A stretch of 64,000 nt of DNA from Halarcobacter sp. (GTDB lineage: Bacteria > Campylobacterota > Campylobacteria > Campylobacterales > Arcobacteraceae): the NCBI GenBank assembly GCA_030145305.1, contig JAQYVX010000005.1, forward strand, positions 143,493 to 207,492. The letters are read 5' to 3'. This document shows, piece by piece, positions 1 through 7,339 of the stretch. Below the pieces are notes generated by a model. That model was not told the origin of the DNA and searched no databases. It saw only the letters and a program-made list of their open reading frames with translations. Position 1 is the first letter of the stretch. Each line of letters starts with the position of its first letter. The position numbers and the translations under genes were made by a program.

Positions 1-424
1 AAACTTGTGCTCCTGAAGCTGAAATTGCTTGAAGTTCTTTTTCTGCTGATTTTAAATCCATTGGAGCAGATGAAGCTGAAGAATCATTTGTTTCTTCTAC
101 TTCATTTGTTTCTTTTTCTGAAGGACTTGTTGTTTTTTCTTCTGTTTGTTTAGTATCTTCTACTTCCGTAGAAGAGTCTTCACCTTGAAGTTCAATTCTT
201 GCAATTAAATCGCCAGAATTAACTTTTGCTCCAACTTCAAGTAAAATCTCTTTTACTACTCCTGCATGAGTTGTTGGAACATCCATTGATGCTTTTTCAG
301 TTTCTAAAGTAATTAAACCATCTTCAACTTCAACAACATCACCAACACTAACCATAACTTCAATTAAATCAACGTCAGTATCTCCTCCTAAATCTGGAAT
401 AAAAATATCTTGAATAGTACTCAT
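1..424 (-). CDS. aceF: Dihydrolipoamide acetyltransferase (PDH E2), N-terminal part
   Basis: The gene runs off the left edge; only about the first 141 residues are visible. They form one N-terminal lipoyl domain (about residues 1-80) with the lipoylation motif ETEKASMDVP, in which the central Lys carries lipoate. A Ser/Thr/Glu-rich flexible linker follows, then the start of another segment. It begins 10 bases after the aceE stop, so the two are co-transcribed. The position after aceE supports E2. A lipoyl-fused dihydrolipoamide dehydrogenase would start the same way, and the catalytic domain is outside the window. Confidence 0.8.
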   Translation of the reverse strand, partial: MSTIQDIFIPDLGGDTDVDLIEVMVSVGDVVEVEDGLITLETEKASMDVPTTHAGVVKEILLEVGAKVNSGDLIARIELQGEDSSTEVEDTKQTEEKTTSPSEKETNEVEETNDSSASSAPMDLKSAEKELQAISASGAQV

Positions 425-434
425 CCTTTACTCC

Positions 435-3107
435 TTAGGCTTTTAATGGATTGATTTTTTCTGGATCAATATTATATTTTTTCATTGCATCAAGTAAAAC
501 AGCTTTTTCAATTTTACCTTTTTTAGCTAATTGAGCTAAAGTAGTAAATACAACGAAATCAGTATCAACTTCAAAGAATGATCTTAAGTTTGCTCTAGAA
601 TCAGATCGTCCAAAACCATCAGTTCCTAGTGCTTTAAATGAACCACTTACAAAAGGAGCTAATTGCTCAGAATATGATTTCATATAATCAGTTGTTGAGA
701 TAATAATATTTTCATTATCTTCCCCTAGAGCTTGATCAATATATGGAACTTTATCTTCTTCATTTACATGTAATAAGTTATATCTTTCTACATCTTGTGC
801 TTCTCTTGTTAATTCATTATATGAAGTAACAGAATAAAGCTCAGAAGCGATTCCATATTCACTTGCTAGTACTTCAGAAGCTACTCTTACTTGTTCTAAA
901 ATTGAACCAGAACCTAATAGTTTTACTTTAAAGTCATTTTTAGCTTCTACATCTTTTAATTTATAAATACCTTTTAAGATACCCTCTTCTACATTTTCAG
1001 GCATTGCAGGTTGTTTATAATTTTCATTTAATGTTGTAAGATAGAAATATACATCTTCTTGTTTCTCACCATACATTCTATCAATTCCATTTTGAACAAT
1101 AACAGCAACTTCATAACCATATGTAGGGTCATAAGTAACACAATTTGGAATTGTATTTGCAATTATATGAGAATGTCCATCTTCATGTTGTAAACCTTCT
1201 CCATTTAATGTAGTTCTACCTGAAGTTCCTCCAACTAAGAAACCTCTAGCCATTTGGTCTCCCGCAGCCCAACAAATATCACCTGTTCTTTGGAATCCAA
1301 ACATTGAATAGAAAATATAAAATGGAATCATAGGACAATCATTAACTGAATAAGAAGTTGCAGCTGCAACCCAAGAACCCATAGCTCCTAATTCATTAAT
1401 ACCTTCTTGAAGTACTTGACCTTTTTTATCTTCTTTATAATAAGCTACTTGATCTTTATCTTGTGGAATATATTTTTGACCTTCAGAAGAATAAATACCT
1501 AATTGTCTAAACATACCTTCCATTCCGAAAGTTCTTGCTTCATCAGGAACAATTGGAACAATTTTTTTACCGATTTCTTTATCTTTTACTAAGATATTTA
1601 ATACTCTAACAAACGCCATAGTAGTAGAAATTTCTCTATCACCACTTCCTTTTAAAACTGCATCAAATTTATCTAAAGTTGGAATATTTAAAGCTGTTGA
1701 AAATTTTGCTCTTCTTTGAGGAACAAAACCACCAAGTTCAGCTCTTCTTTCTTTCATATATTTCATTTCAGCAGAATCTTCATCTGGGATATAGTATTTT
1801 AAGTTATCAACATCTTCATCTGAAATAGGAATTTCAAATCTATCTCTAAATTGTCTTAATACTGATGTATCAACTTTTTTAACACCATGAGCAATATTTT
1901 TACCTTCAGCAGCTGCTCCCATTCCATAACCTTTAACAGTTTTTGCTAAAATAACAGATGGTTTACCTTTAGTATCTTGTGCTTTTTTGTATGCTGTATA
2001 TACTTTAATTGGATCATGACCACCTCTGTTTAATCTCCAGATTTCATCATCGCTCATATTTTCAACTAGTTTTGCAGTTTCAGGATGTTTATTAAAGAAA
2101 TTCTCTCTTGTGTAAGCTCCACCTTTTTGTTTAAAGTTTTGGTACTCACCATCAACAGTCTCTTCCATTAATTGTTTTAACTTACCTGTTTTATCTTTAT
2201 CTAATAAAGCATCCCAATGTCTACCCCAAACAACTTTAATAACTTCCCAACCATTTCCTCTGAAGTTACTTTCTAGTTCTTGAATTATTTTACCATTTCC
2301 ACGAACAGGTCCGTCTAATCTTTGTAAGTTACAGTTTATAACAAATACTAAGTTATCTAAACCTTCACGTCCAGCAAGTCCAATTGCACCTAAAGACTCA
2401 GGCTCATCACACTCACCATCACCCATGTAACAATATACTTTTTGATTACTACAGTCTTTTATTCCTCTATCTGTAAGATATTTTAAAAATCTTGCTTGAT
2501 AAATTGCTTGAATTGGTCCAAGTCCCATTGATACAGTCGGAAACTGCCAATAGTTTGGCATAAGTTTAGGATGAGGATAAGAAGAAAGACCATCTTTAAA
2601 TGCTTCTTGTCTAAAGTTATCCATTTGCTCTTCGCTTAATCGCCCTTCAATAAAAGATCTTGCATAAATACCTGGAGAAATATGACCTTGGAAAAATACT
2701 AAGTCTCCCCCATCTTTTTCATTTGGTGCTTTAAAGAAGTGATTAAAACCAACATCATATAATGTAGCTGAAGATTGAAATGAAGCAATATGACCACCAA
2801 GTTCTAAGTTTTTCTTAGAAGCTCTTAAAACCATTGCTTGGGCATTCCATCTAACAATAGATTTGATTTTTCTTTCTAAATCTCTGTTTCCTGGCATTTT
2901 TGGTTCTTGATTAACAGGAATTGTATTTAAATATGCAGTATTAGCACTATGCGGAATATCAGCACCATTTCTTCTAGCATTATCTATTAACTTTTCCAAT
3001 AAGTAATGCGCACGCTCTGAACCTTCTTCTTTAATTACAACTTCTAAAGCGTCCATCCATTCTTGGGTTTCAACTGGATCGACATCATTTAAGTTTAAAT
3101 CTGACAT
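435..3107 (-). CDS. aceE: Pyruvate dehydrogenase E1 component, homodimeric type
   Basis: This 890-residue protein has the full length of the homodimeric AceE family, which decarboxylates pyruvate with thiamine diphosphate and reductively acetylates the E2 lipoyl group. The ThDP/Mg motif is visible as GDGECDEPES followed about 28 residues later by NCN (near residues 230-265). Other family blocks such as GRTTLNGEGLQHEDGHSH are intact. It is first in a minus-strand operon with aceF downstream. A divergent promoter region separates it from the lipoate genes, which would modify its E2 partner. An SD-like AAGGAAG precedes the ATG. Confidence 0.96.
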   Translation of the reverse strand: MSDLNLNDVDPVETQEWMDALEVVIKEEGSERAHYLLEKLIDNARRNGADIPHSANTAYLNTIPVNQEPKMPGNRDLERKIKSIVRWNAQAMVLRASKKNLELGGHIASFQSSATLYDVGFNHFFKAPNEKDGGDLVFFQGHISPGIYARSFIEGRLSEEQMDNFRQEAFKDGLSSYPHPKLMPNYWQFPTVSMGLGPIQAIYQARFLKYLTDRGIKDCSNQKVYCYMGDGECDEPESLGAIGLAGREGLDNLVFVINCNLQRLDGPVRGNGKIIQELESNFRGNGWEVIKVVWGRHWDALLDKDKTGKLKQLMEETVDGEYQNFKQKGGAYTRENFFNKHPETAKLVENMSDDEIWRLNRGGHDPIKVYTAYKKAQDTKGKPSVILAKTVKGYGMGAAAEGKNIAHGVKKVDTSVLRQFRDRFEIPISDEDVDNLKYYIPDEDSAEMKYMKERRAELGGFVPQRRAKFSTALNIPTLDKFDAVLKGSGDREISTTMAFVRVLNILVKDKEIGKKIVPIVPDEARTFGMEGMFRQLGIYSSEGQKYIPQDKDQVAYYKEDKKGQVLQEGINELGAMGSWVAAATSYSVNDCPMIPFYIFYSMFGFQRTGDICWAAGDQMARGFLVGGTSGRTTLNGEGLQHEDGHSHIIANTIPNCVTYDPTYGYEVAVIVQNGIDRMYGEKQEDVYFYLTTLNENYKQPAMPENVEEGILKGIYKLKDVEAKNDFKVKLLGSGSILEQVRVASEVLASEYGIASELYSVTSYNELTREAQDVERYNLLHVNEEDKVPYIDQALGEDNENIIISTTDYMKSYSEQLAPFVSGSFKALGTDGFGRSDSRANLRSFFEVDTDFVVFTTLAQLAKKGKIEKAVLLDAMKKYNIDPEKINPLKA

Positions 3108-3164
3108 TTATTCTTCCTTGTAAATTTTTTCATTCATTTTGCAAATTATTACATTCATTTCTAA

Positions 3165-3178
3165 TGAACATATGTTCA
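3165..3178. promoter_or_regulatory. Perfect palindrome, candidate operator upstream of aceE
   Basis: TGAACATATGTTCA is a perfect 14-base palindrome lying 58-71 bases upstream of the aceE start, in a region otherwise made of A/T runs. Its symmetry suits a dimeric regulator of PDH expression. No regulator gene for it is visible nearby, so the role is inferred. Confidence 0.45.
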
Positions 3179-3199
3179 CTATGTAGAAATCGTATACCT

Positions 3200-3220
3200 A
3201 TTCGCACGACTTCGTCGAAT
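3200..3220. promoter_or_regulatory. Nested inverted repeat in the aceE promoter region
   Basis: ATTCG and CGAAT arms enclose ACGACTTCGT, itself an ACGA/TCGT dyad, giving a GC-richer symmetrical element in very AT-rich surroundings. It could be an operator or a leader hairpin for the minus-strand transcript. Confidence 0.3.
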
Positions 3221-3294
3221 TGTGAGCATATGATACTTTCTTATTCTTAATTTATTTTTAATTAGAATACGCTAACTTATTATTTTAAGTTTAC

Positions 3295-3317
3295 TTGTAT
3301 ACAAATGAAATTATAAT
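3295..3317 (+). promoter_or_regulatory. Candidate promoter and operator for the lipoate genes
   Basis: TTGTATACAA (3295-3304) is a perfect palindrome directly upstream of a TATAAT box (3312-3317), about 95 bases before the first ATG. A repressor bound there would overlap the polymerase site. The assignment rests on sequence pattern only. Confidence 0.4.
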
Positions 3318-3410
3318 GAAAAAAAGCGTATTATTTTATACTTTTTTTCTTTATTTATTTCTAAAGAATTATAAGTAATTTTAATATTATTAAATGGAAA
3401 ACATAAAAAA

Positions 3411-4169
3411 ATGATAGAAGAAAAATCTATATTTAGAGTTATAAAAAACGATAAGAATAATGCAAAAAATAACATGGCAATTGATGAAGCACTTTTCTCA
3501 TGTTTCAAAGAAAATGACAAGCCTATTTTAAGAGTTTATAATTGGACACAATCCTTTACTGTTGGTGTTTCTCAAGACTTTAAGGATTATTCTTCAAATG
3601 AAGAGACTAAAGACTTCAAAGATGATTATGCAAAAAGAATAACAGGTGGTGGAGTTTTATTTCATGGACATGACTTGTCGTATTCTTTAGTTATTCCAAG
3701 TCATTTATTAGGAGAGTCAAATATAAAAAAATCTTATGAAAAAATATGTTCTTTTATATTGACTTTTTATAAGAACCTAGGATTAGATGCAAAATTTGCA
3801 AAAGATGATGAAAATGTAATATTATCTAAAAATGAATATTGTCAAGTTGGTTTTGAAGCCTATGATATTTTAGTAAATAGTAAAAAAATAGGTGGAAATG
3901 CACAAAAGAGAACAAGAAAACTCATTTTTCAACATGGTTCTATACCATTAAAAAGTAAAAAAAGTGTAGATAATAGTCTAATTTATGATAAAAAAATTGG
4001 TTATACCTTAGAAGATTTTAATATAAATATTGATTTTGAAGAAGCAAAAATAAAATTAATTGAATCGTTTTATGAGACATTTAATGTTGATTTAATTTAC
4101 TCTTCATTAACAACAGAAGAAAATGAAAAAAAGAATAAATTATTAAAGGATAAATATGACTACAAATGA
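3411..4169 (+). CDS. Lipoate-protein ligase family octanoyl/lipoyl transferase (LipM-like)
   Basis: This 252-residue protein belongs to the BPL/LplA/LipB family. Visible motifs are RITGGGVLFHGHDLSYS (substrate pocket, near residues 77-93) and KKIGGNAQKR with the conserved Lys. A Cys in NEYCQVGFEAYDI lies at the position where LipM octanoyltransferases have their acyl-thioester Cys, which favours octanoyl transfer over ATP-dependent ligation. Its 3' end overlaps lipA by 14 bases, so octanoylation followed by sulfur insertion is the natural reading. A plain LplA ligase is the alternative. Confidence 0.82.
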   Translation: MIEEKSIFRVIKNDKNNAKNNMAIDEALFSCFKENDKPILRVYNWTQSFTVGVSQDFKDYSSNEETKDFKDDYAKRITGGGVLFHGHDLSYSLVIPSHLLGESNIKKSYEKICSFILTFYKNLGLDAKFAKDDENVILSKNEYCQVGFEAYDILVNSKKIGGNAQKRTRKLIFQHGSIPLKSKKSVDNSLIYDKKIGYTLEDFNINIDFEEAKIKLIESFYETFNVDLIYSSLTTEENEKKNKLLKDKYDYK

Positions 4170-5049
4170 AACAAAGGTTTCAACTAAAGTGCAATTTAAA
4201 AAGCCAGTTTGGTTAAGAAAAAAGTTAATCCCAAATGCTCAAAAAGAGATGGAAGATTTATTGGGAGAACATGGCTTACATACAATTTGTCAAGAAGCAA
4301 AATGTCCGAATATCTCAGAGTGTTATGCAAAGAAAAATGCTACATTTTTAATTTTAGGAAATATTTGTACAAGAAGATGTTCTTACTGTAACGTGCTTAC
4401 AGGTCTTCCAACGGAAGTTGATTTAACAGAAGTTGAAAAAGTAACTGATTCAGTAAAAAGATTAGGTTTAAAATTTGTTGTAATTACAAGCCCGGCTAGA
4501 GATGATTTAAAAGATGGTGGAGCTGATCAGTTTTATAGAGTTACTCAAAATATTTTAAAAGAGTCTCCAGGAACTCAAGTTGAGATTTTAATTCCAGATT
4601 TCAAAGCAAAAGAAGAATCTTTACAAAAAGTAATTGATAGTGGCGCTGTTATAATTGGGCACAATGTAGAAACTGTTCCCTCACTATACAAAGTTAGAAA
4701 AAATGCAACTTATCAAAGATCTATTGATGTTTTAAAAAGACTAAAAGAGCTTGGTGGCGATAAAATTAAAACAAAATCAGCTTTAATGGTAGGACTTGGA
4801 GAAACAGAAGAAGAAATGGTTCAAGTATTTAAAGACTTGATAGAAGTTGGATGTAAATTTTTGAGTATTGGTCAATATTTAGCTCCATCAGGAGATTATG
4901 CTGAAGTAAAAGAGTTTGTTAAACCTGAACAATTTGATAGATATAAAAAAATTGCATTAGATTTAGGATTTGAATTTGTTCATTCAACGCCATATGCAAG
5001 AAGTTCATATATGGCTCATGAATATTTAGCTAATCAAAAAACAGATTAA
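4156..5049 (+). CDS. lipA: Lipoyl synthase
   Basis: This radical SAM enzyme inserts two sulfurs into protein-bound octanoyl groups. The auxiliary cluster motif C-x4-C-x5-C appears in ICQEAKCPNISEC and the radical SAM cluster CTRRCSYC has Cys71, Cys75 and Cys78. The C-terminal RSSY signature, whose Ser ligates the auxiliary cluster, is present in YARSSYMAHE. At 297 residues it is normal for the family. It overlaps the upstream transferase gene by 14 bases and faces the divergent PDH genes whose E2 needs lipoate. Confidence 0.97.
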   Translation: MTTNETKVSTKVQFKKPVWLRKKLIPNAQKEMEDLLGEHGLHTICQEAKCPNISECYAKKNATFLILGNICTRRCSYCNVLTGLPTEVDLTEVEKVTDSVKRLGLKFVVITSPARDDLKDGGADQFYRVTQNILKESPGTQVEILIPDFKAKEESLQKVIDSGAVIIGHNVETVPSLYKVRKNATYQRSIDVLKRLKELGGDKIKTKSALMVGLGETEEEMVQVFKDLIEVGCKFLSIGQYLAPSGDYAEVKEFVKPEQFDRYKKIALDLGFEFVHSTPYARSSYMAHEYLANQKTD

Positions 5050-5060
5050 TAGTTTAAACT

Positions 5061-5094
5061 AAAAAGTCTAAGTAAAAAATTACTTAGACTTTTA
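5061..5094. terminator. Bidirectional terminator between lipA and the IclR gene
   Basis: A perfect 14-bp stem, AAAAGTCTAAGTAA (5062-5075) against TTACTTAGACTTTT (5080-5093) with an AAAA loop, lies between convergent genes. A/T tracts on both flanks fit intrinsic termination in either direction. Confidence 0.85.
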
Positions 5095-5106
5095 GAAAAT
5101 ATCAAA

Positions 5107-5838
5107 TTATAAATTACTACTATTAACTATTTGAAAAATCTTTTGTCCATAAAGATGCAAAGTTGTTTCATCTAATCTAATAGATAAACCTGAAATTCCT
5201 AAAGCTCCAACAAATTGATTTTTTTTATTAAAATAAGGAACAGCAACAGACTTTAAGCCAAATTCATGTTCTTCATTTCCAATAGCATAACCTCTTTCTT
5301 TTATTAAAGATATTTCTCTTAAAAGTTTGCCTTGACTCGTAATTGTATTATTTGTAAATTTTTTTAATTCTAAATTTTCAATATGAATATCACTATTAAA
5401 AGCTAAAAGTATTTTTCCAAAAGCATTTGAATGTAAAGGTGCCCTAGTTCCAATTGAATCCCTATTTTTTATTACTCTTGTCGAATTATCAACCTGATTT
5501 AAATTTAAAAAAGAGTTGTCATCAAGAATTCCAAAATATGAAGCTTCTTGTGTAAAATAAAAAATCTCATCTAAAAGAGTTTTTGTTTTTTCAATTAATT
5601 TTTCCCTATCATCTTTTTTTACAATTTTTCTTGTTAAATCACTAAGTATTATATCTTTTGAATTTTCTTTATATTCTATAAATTCTGCTGTAATCAAAGT
5701 TTTTATGAGTCTTGACATTGTACTTTTATCTATATCAAGCTTTTGACATAATACATTAGCAGTTAAAGGTTTCTTAGAAATCATAATTTCTTTTAATATT
5801 TGTAAACCTTTTGTTAATGACTTATTTTGACTATACAC
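5107..5838 (-). CDS. IclR-family transcriptional regulator
   Basis: The 243-residue protein has an N-terminal winged helix-turn-helix (about residues 1-70, with SLTKGLQILKEI and KSTMSRLIKTL) and an IclR effector domain (TRAPLHSNAFGKILLAF, then ERGYAIGNEEHEFGLKSVAVP). The family senses small carboxylates and aromatics. It is divergent from the CoA-ligase/lyase operon starting at 6190 and is the obvious local regulator, with a dicarboxylate or its CoA ester as the likely signal. That link is inferred from gene order. Confidence 0.9.
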   Translation of the reverse strand: MYSQNKSLTKGLQILKEIMISKKPLTANVLCQKLDIDKSTMSRLIKTLITAEFIEYKENSKDIILSDLTRKIVKKDDREKLIEKTKTLLDEIFYFTQEASYFGILDDNSFLNLNQVDNSTRVIKNRDSIGTRAPLHSNAFGKILLAFNSDIHIENLELKKFTNNTITSQGKLLREISLIKERGYAIGNEEHEFGLKSVAVPYFNKKNQFVGALGISGLSIRLDETTLHLYGQKIFQIVNSSNL

Positions 5839-6189
5839 TAGTTATCTCTTTCTTTTTTTCTTAATTCTATCATTTTTTATTTAATAAAATGATTGCAAAA
5901 TGTTACACTTTAGCCTTTTTACAAAAGAATTAGAAAGAATTTAAAAAAAATTATTTTGATAATTAAGATTATAGAAAATTATTTTCTCAGTATGTGAAAC
6001 TTGAAAAAACAAACTCTCTTAAAGCCCTTTAATATAAGCTATACAGGCTTTATAAAAAATAACTTAATTTAAAAACTATATTTTTATCTTGTGTTTTAAT
6101 TTATATTTTGTATGGATTAATTCTTTTATCAGAAACAAATCTGTGTAATTTTAAGAACAAAAATTCAATAAAATAAAGAGGAAAAGATA
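5839..6189. other. Divergent control region of the IclR gene and the CoA-lyase operon
   Basis: The 351 bases have no gene. They hold an inverted repeat (6020-6052), long A/T tracts and a clear SD (AAAGAGGAAAAG) before the 6190 start. The region is long for this compact genome, which fits a regulated divergent promoter with a possible long leader on the operon side. Confidence 0.5.
6020..6052. promoter_or_regulatory. Inverted repeat, candidate IclR-family operator or leader hairpin
   Basis: Arms TAAAGCC (6020-6026) and GGCTTTA (6046-6052) are perfectly complementary and separated by 19 bases. They are the most GC-rich words in the divergent region. They could be half-sites for the adjacent IclR protein or the stem of an RNA hairpin in the operon leader. 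Confidence 0.35.
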
Positions 6190-7323
6190 ATGAATTCATC
6201 TTTTGTAGACTTATCAAAATTAACAGCTAATGATGATTTAACTCCAGTTCTTGGGGGAAAATGGCCAGGTATTCAAATATACTACCCACCAATTAAATTT
6301 AATCCATTAGATGGTACATATGAAAGTATGGAACAAGCAAAGCTAAGATTACAAAAACATGCTTATAAAACAAAAGCACATACTGTACTTTTTGATTTAG
6401 AAGATGGTTGTAGACAAAAAGCTATGAGTAGAGAGCTGTTAATTCAAGAGCTTCCAAAGTTTCCAGCAAGAGATTTTCAAATAGCAGTTAGAATTAATCC
6501 TTTTAGAACTGATGAATACGAAGAAGACTTAAAAATGTTGAGACAAATTCATAAACATATCGATGCTATTGTTTTAGCAAAAGCTGGTGAAGTTTATGGT
6601 GACGCTGAAATTAGAGATTTATCTTCATGGTTAGTTTCTATTGGAAGTAATTTACAAATTCAACCAATTATTGAACATCCAAAGTCTCTTAAAATTGCAG
6701 ATCAATTAATGAGTCATTCAACAGTACAACACGTTGTATTTGGTATCCATGACTTTTCAAAAGCAATGTCTTATAAAATCACGCCAGAGGGTTGGATTGA
6801 TGAATTAGAAACATTTTTCAATATCCTTACTATGGAAGCTAGAATCAAAGGTAAAGGTGTTATTGGAGGGGTTGAAGTATTATTAACTCCAAACTCATTA
6901 CCAGATTCTTGTGTTGAGAAAAAAGATATTAGAAGATGGTTAGATTTACATGGTGATGATGCATCAAGACATGTTTATGCACATGCACAAAGAGAATATG
7001 CAATGGGACTTACAGGAAAACAAGTAATTACTCCAAATCATATTAATATTTGTAAAGTTGCTTTTACTCCTTCTCCTAAAGAGATAAATAAAGATATAGC
7101 AATATTAAAAGAAGCTATTAAAACTGATGCATTATTAAGTGGCGCAATTAGATATGAAGGTGAGATGTTAGATCCACCAATGTTTGGTAAATCTTTACAA
7201 AACATTTTAAGAGCAGATGCTTTAAATAGCTTAAATCAAAATGATTATGAATTTGCATTAAAAGTATTAAATAGAATGCCATTACATACATTTAAAGAAA
7301 ACTGGCCTTACGGTCAAATCTAA
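6190..7323 (+). CDS. CitE-like acyl-CoA lyase (HpcH/HpaI aldolase superfamily)
   Basis: This 377-residue protein has the TIM-barrel CoA-lyase signature seen in citrate lyase beta, malyl-CoA and beta-methylmalyl-CoA lyases. FDLEDG lies at 68-73, VRINP contains Arg101, IIEHP contains Glu162 and FGIHDFSKA contains Asp188; Arg, Glu and Asp are the CoA-ester and Mg-binding residues of the family. The catalytic set is intact. It is longer than typical malyl-CoA lyases (about 320). It is first in a four-gene operon with 16 bases to the next gene. The substrate is probably a 3-hydroxyacyl-CoA such as beta-methylmalyl-CoA or citramalyl-CoA; this is inference. Confidence 0.75.
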   Translation: MNSSFVDLSKLTANDDLTPVLGGKWPGIQIYYPPIKFNPLDGTYESMEQAKLRLQKHAYKTKAHTVLFDLEDGCRQKAMSRELLIQELPKFPARDFQIAVRINPFRTDEYEEDLKMLRQIHKHIDAIVLAKAGEVYGDAEIRDLSSWLVSIGSNLQIQPIIEHPKSLKIADQLMSHSTVQHVVFGIHDFSKAMSYKITPEGWIDELETFFNILTMEARIKGKGVIGGVEVLLTPNSLPDSCVEKKDIRRWLDLHGDDASRHVYAHAQREYAMGLTGKQVITPNHINICKVAFTPSPKEINKDIAILKEAIKTDALLSGAIRYEGEMLDPPMFGKSLQNILRADALNSLNQNDYEFALKVLNRMPLHTFKENWPYGQI

Positions 7324-7339
7324 TTAGGGAGTTGAAATT

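Larger units (their letters stand above)
3108..3410. other. Divergent intergenic region between aceE and the lipoate genes
   Basis: This 303-base gene-free region holds promoters for both directions. It contains three dyads: a 14-base perfect palindrome (3165-3178), a nested hairpin-like element (3200-3220) and a 10-base palindrome (3295-3304) just upstream of a TATAAT box on the plus strand. No convincing small gene or RNA gene was found. Confidence 0.6.

Noticed and set aside
3311..3520. Small minus-strand reading frame overlapping the lipoate gene start
   Set aside because: It is low-complexity, hydrophobic, antisense to a clear coding start and has no supporting SD.
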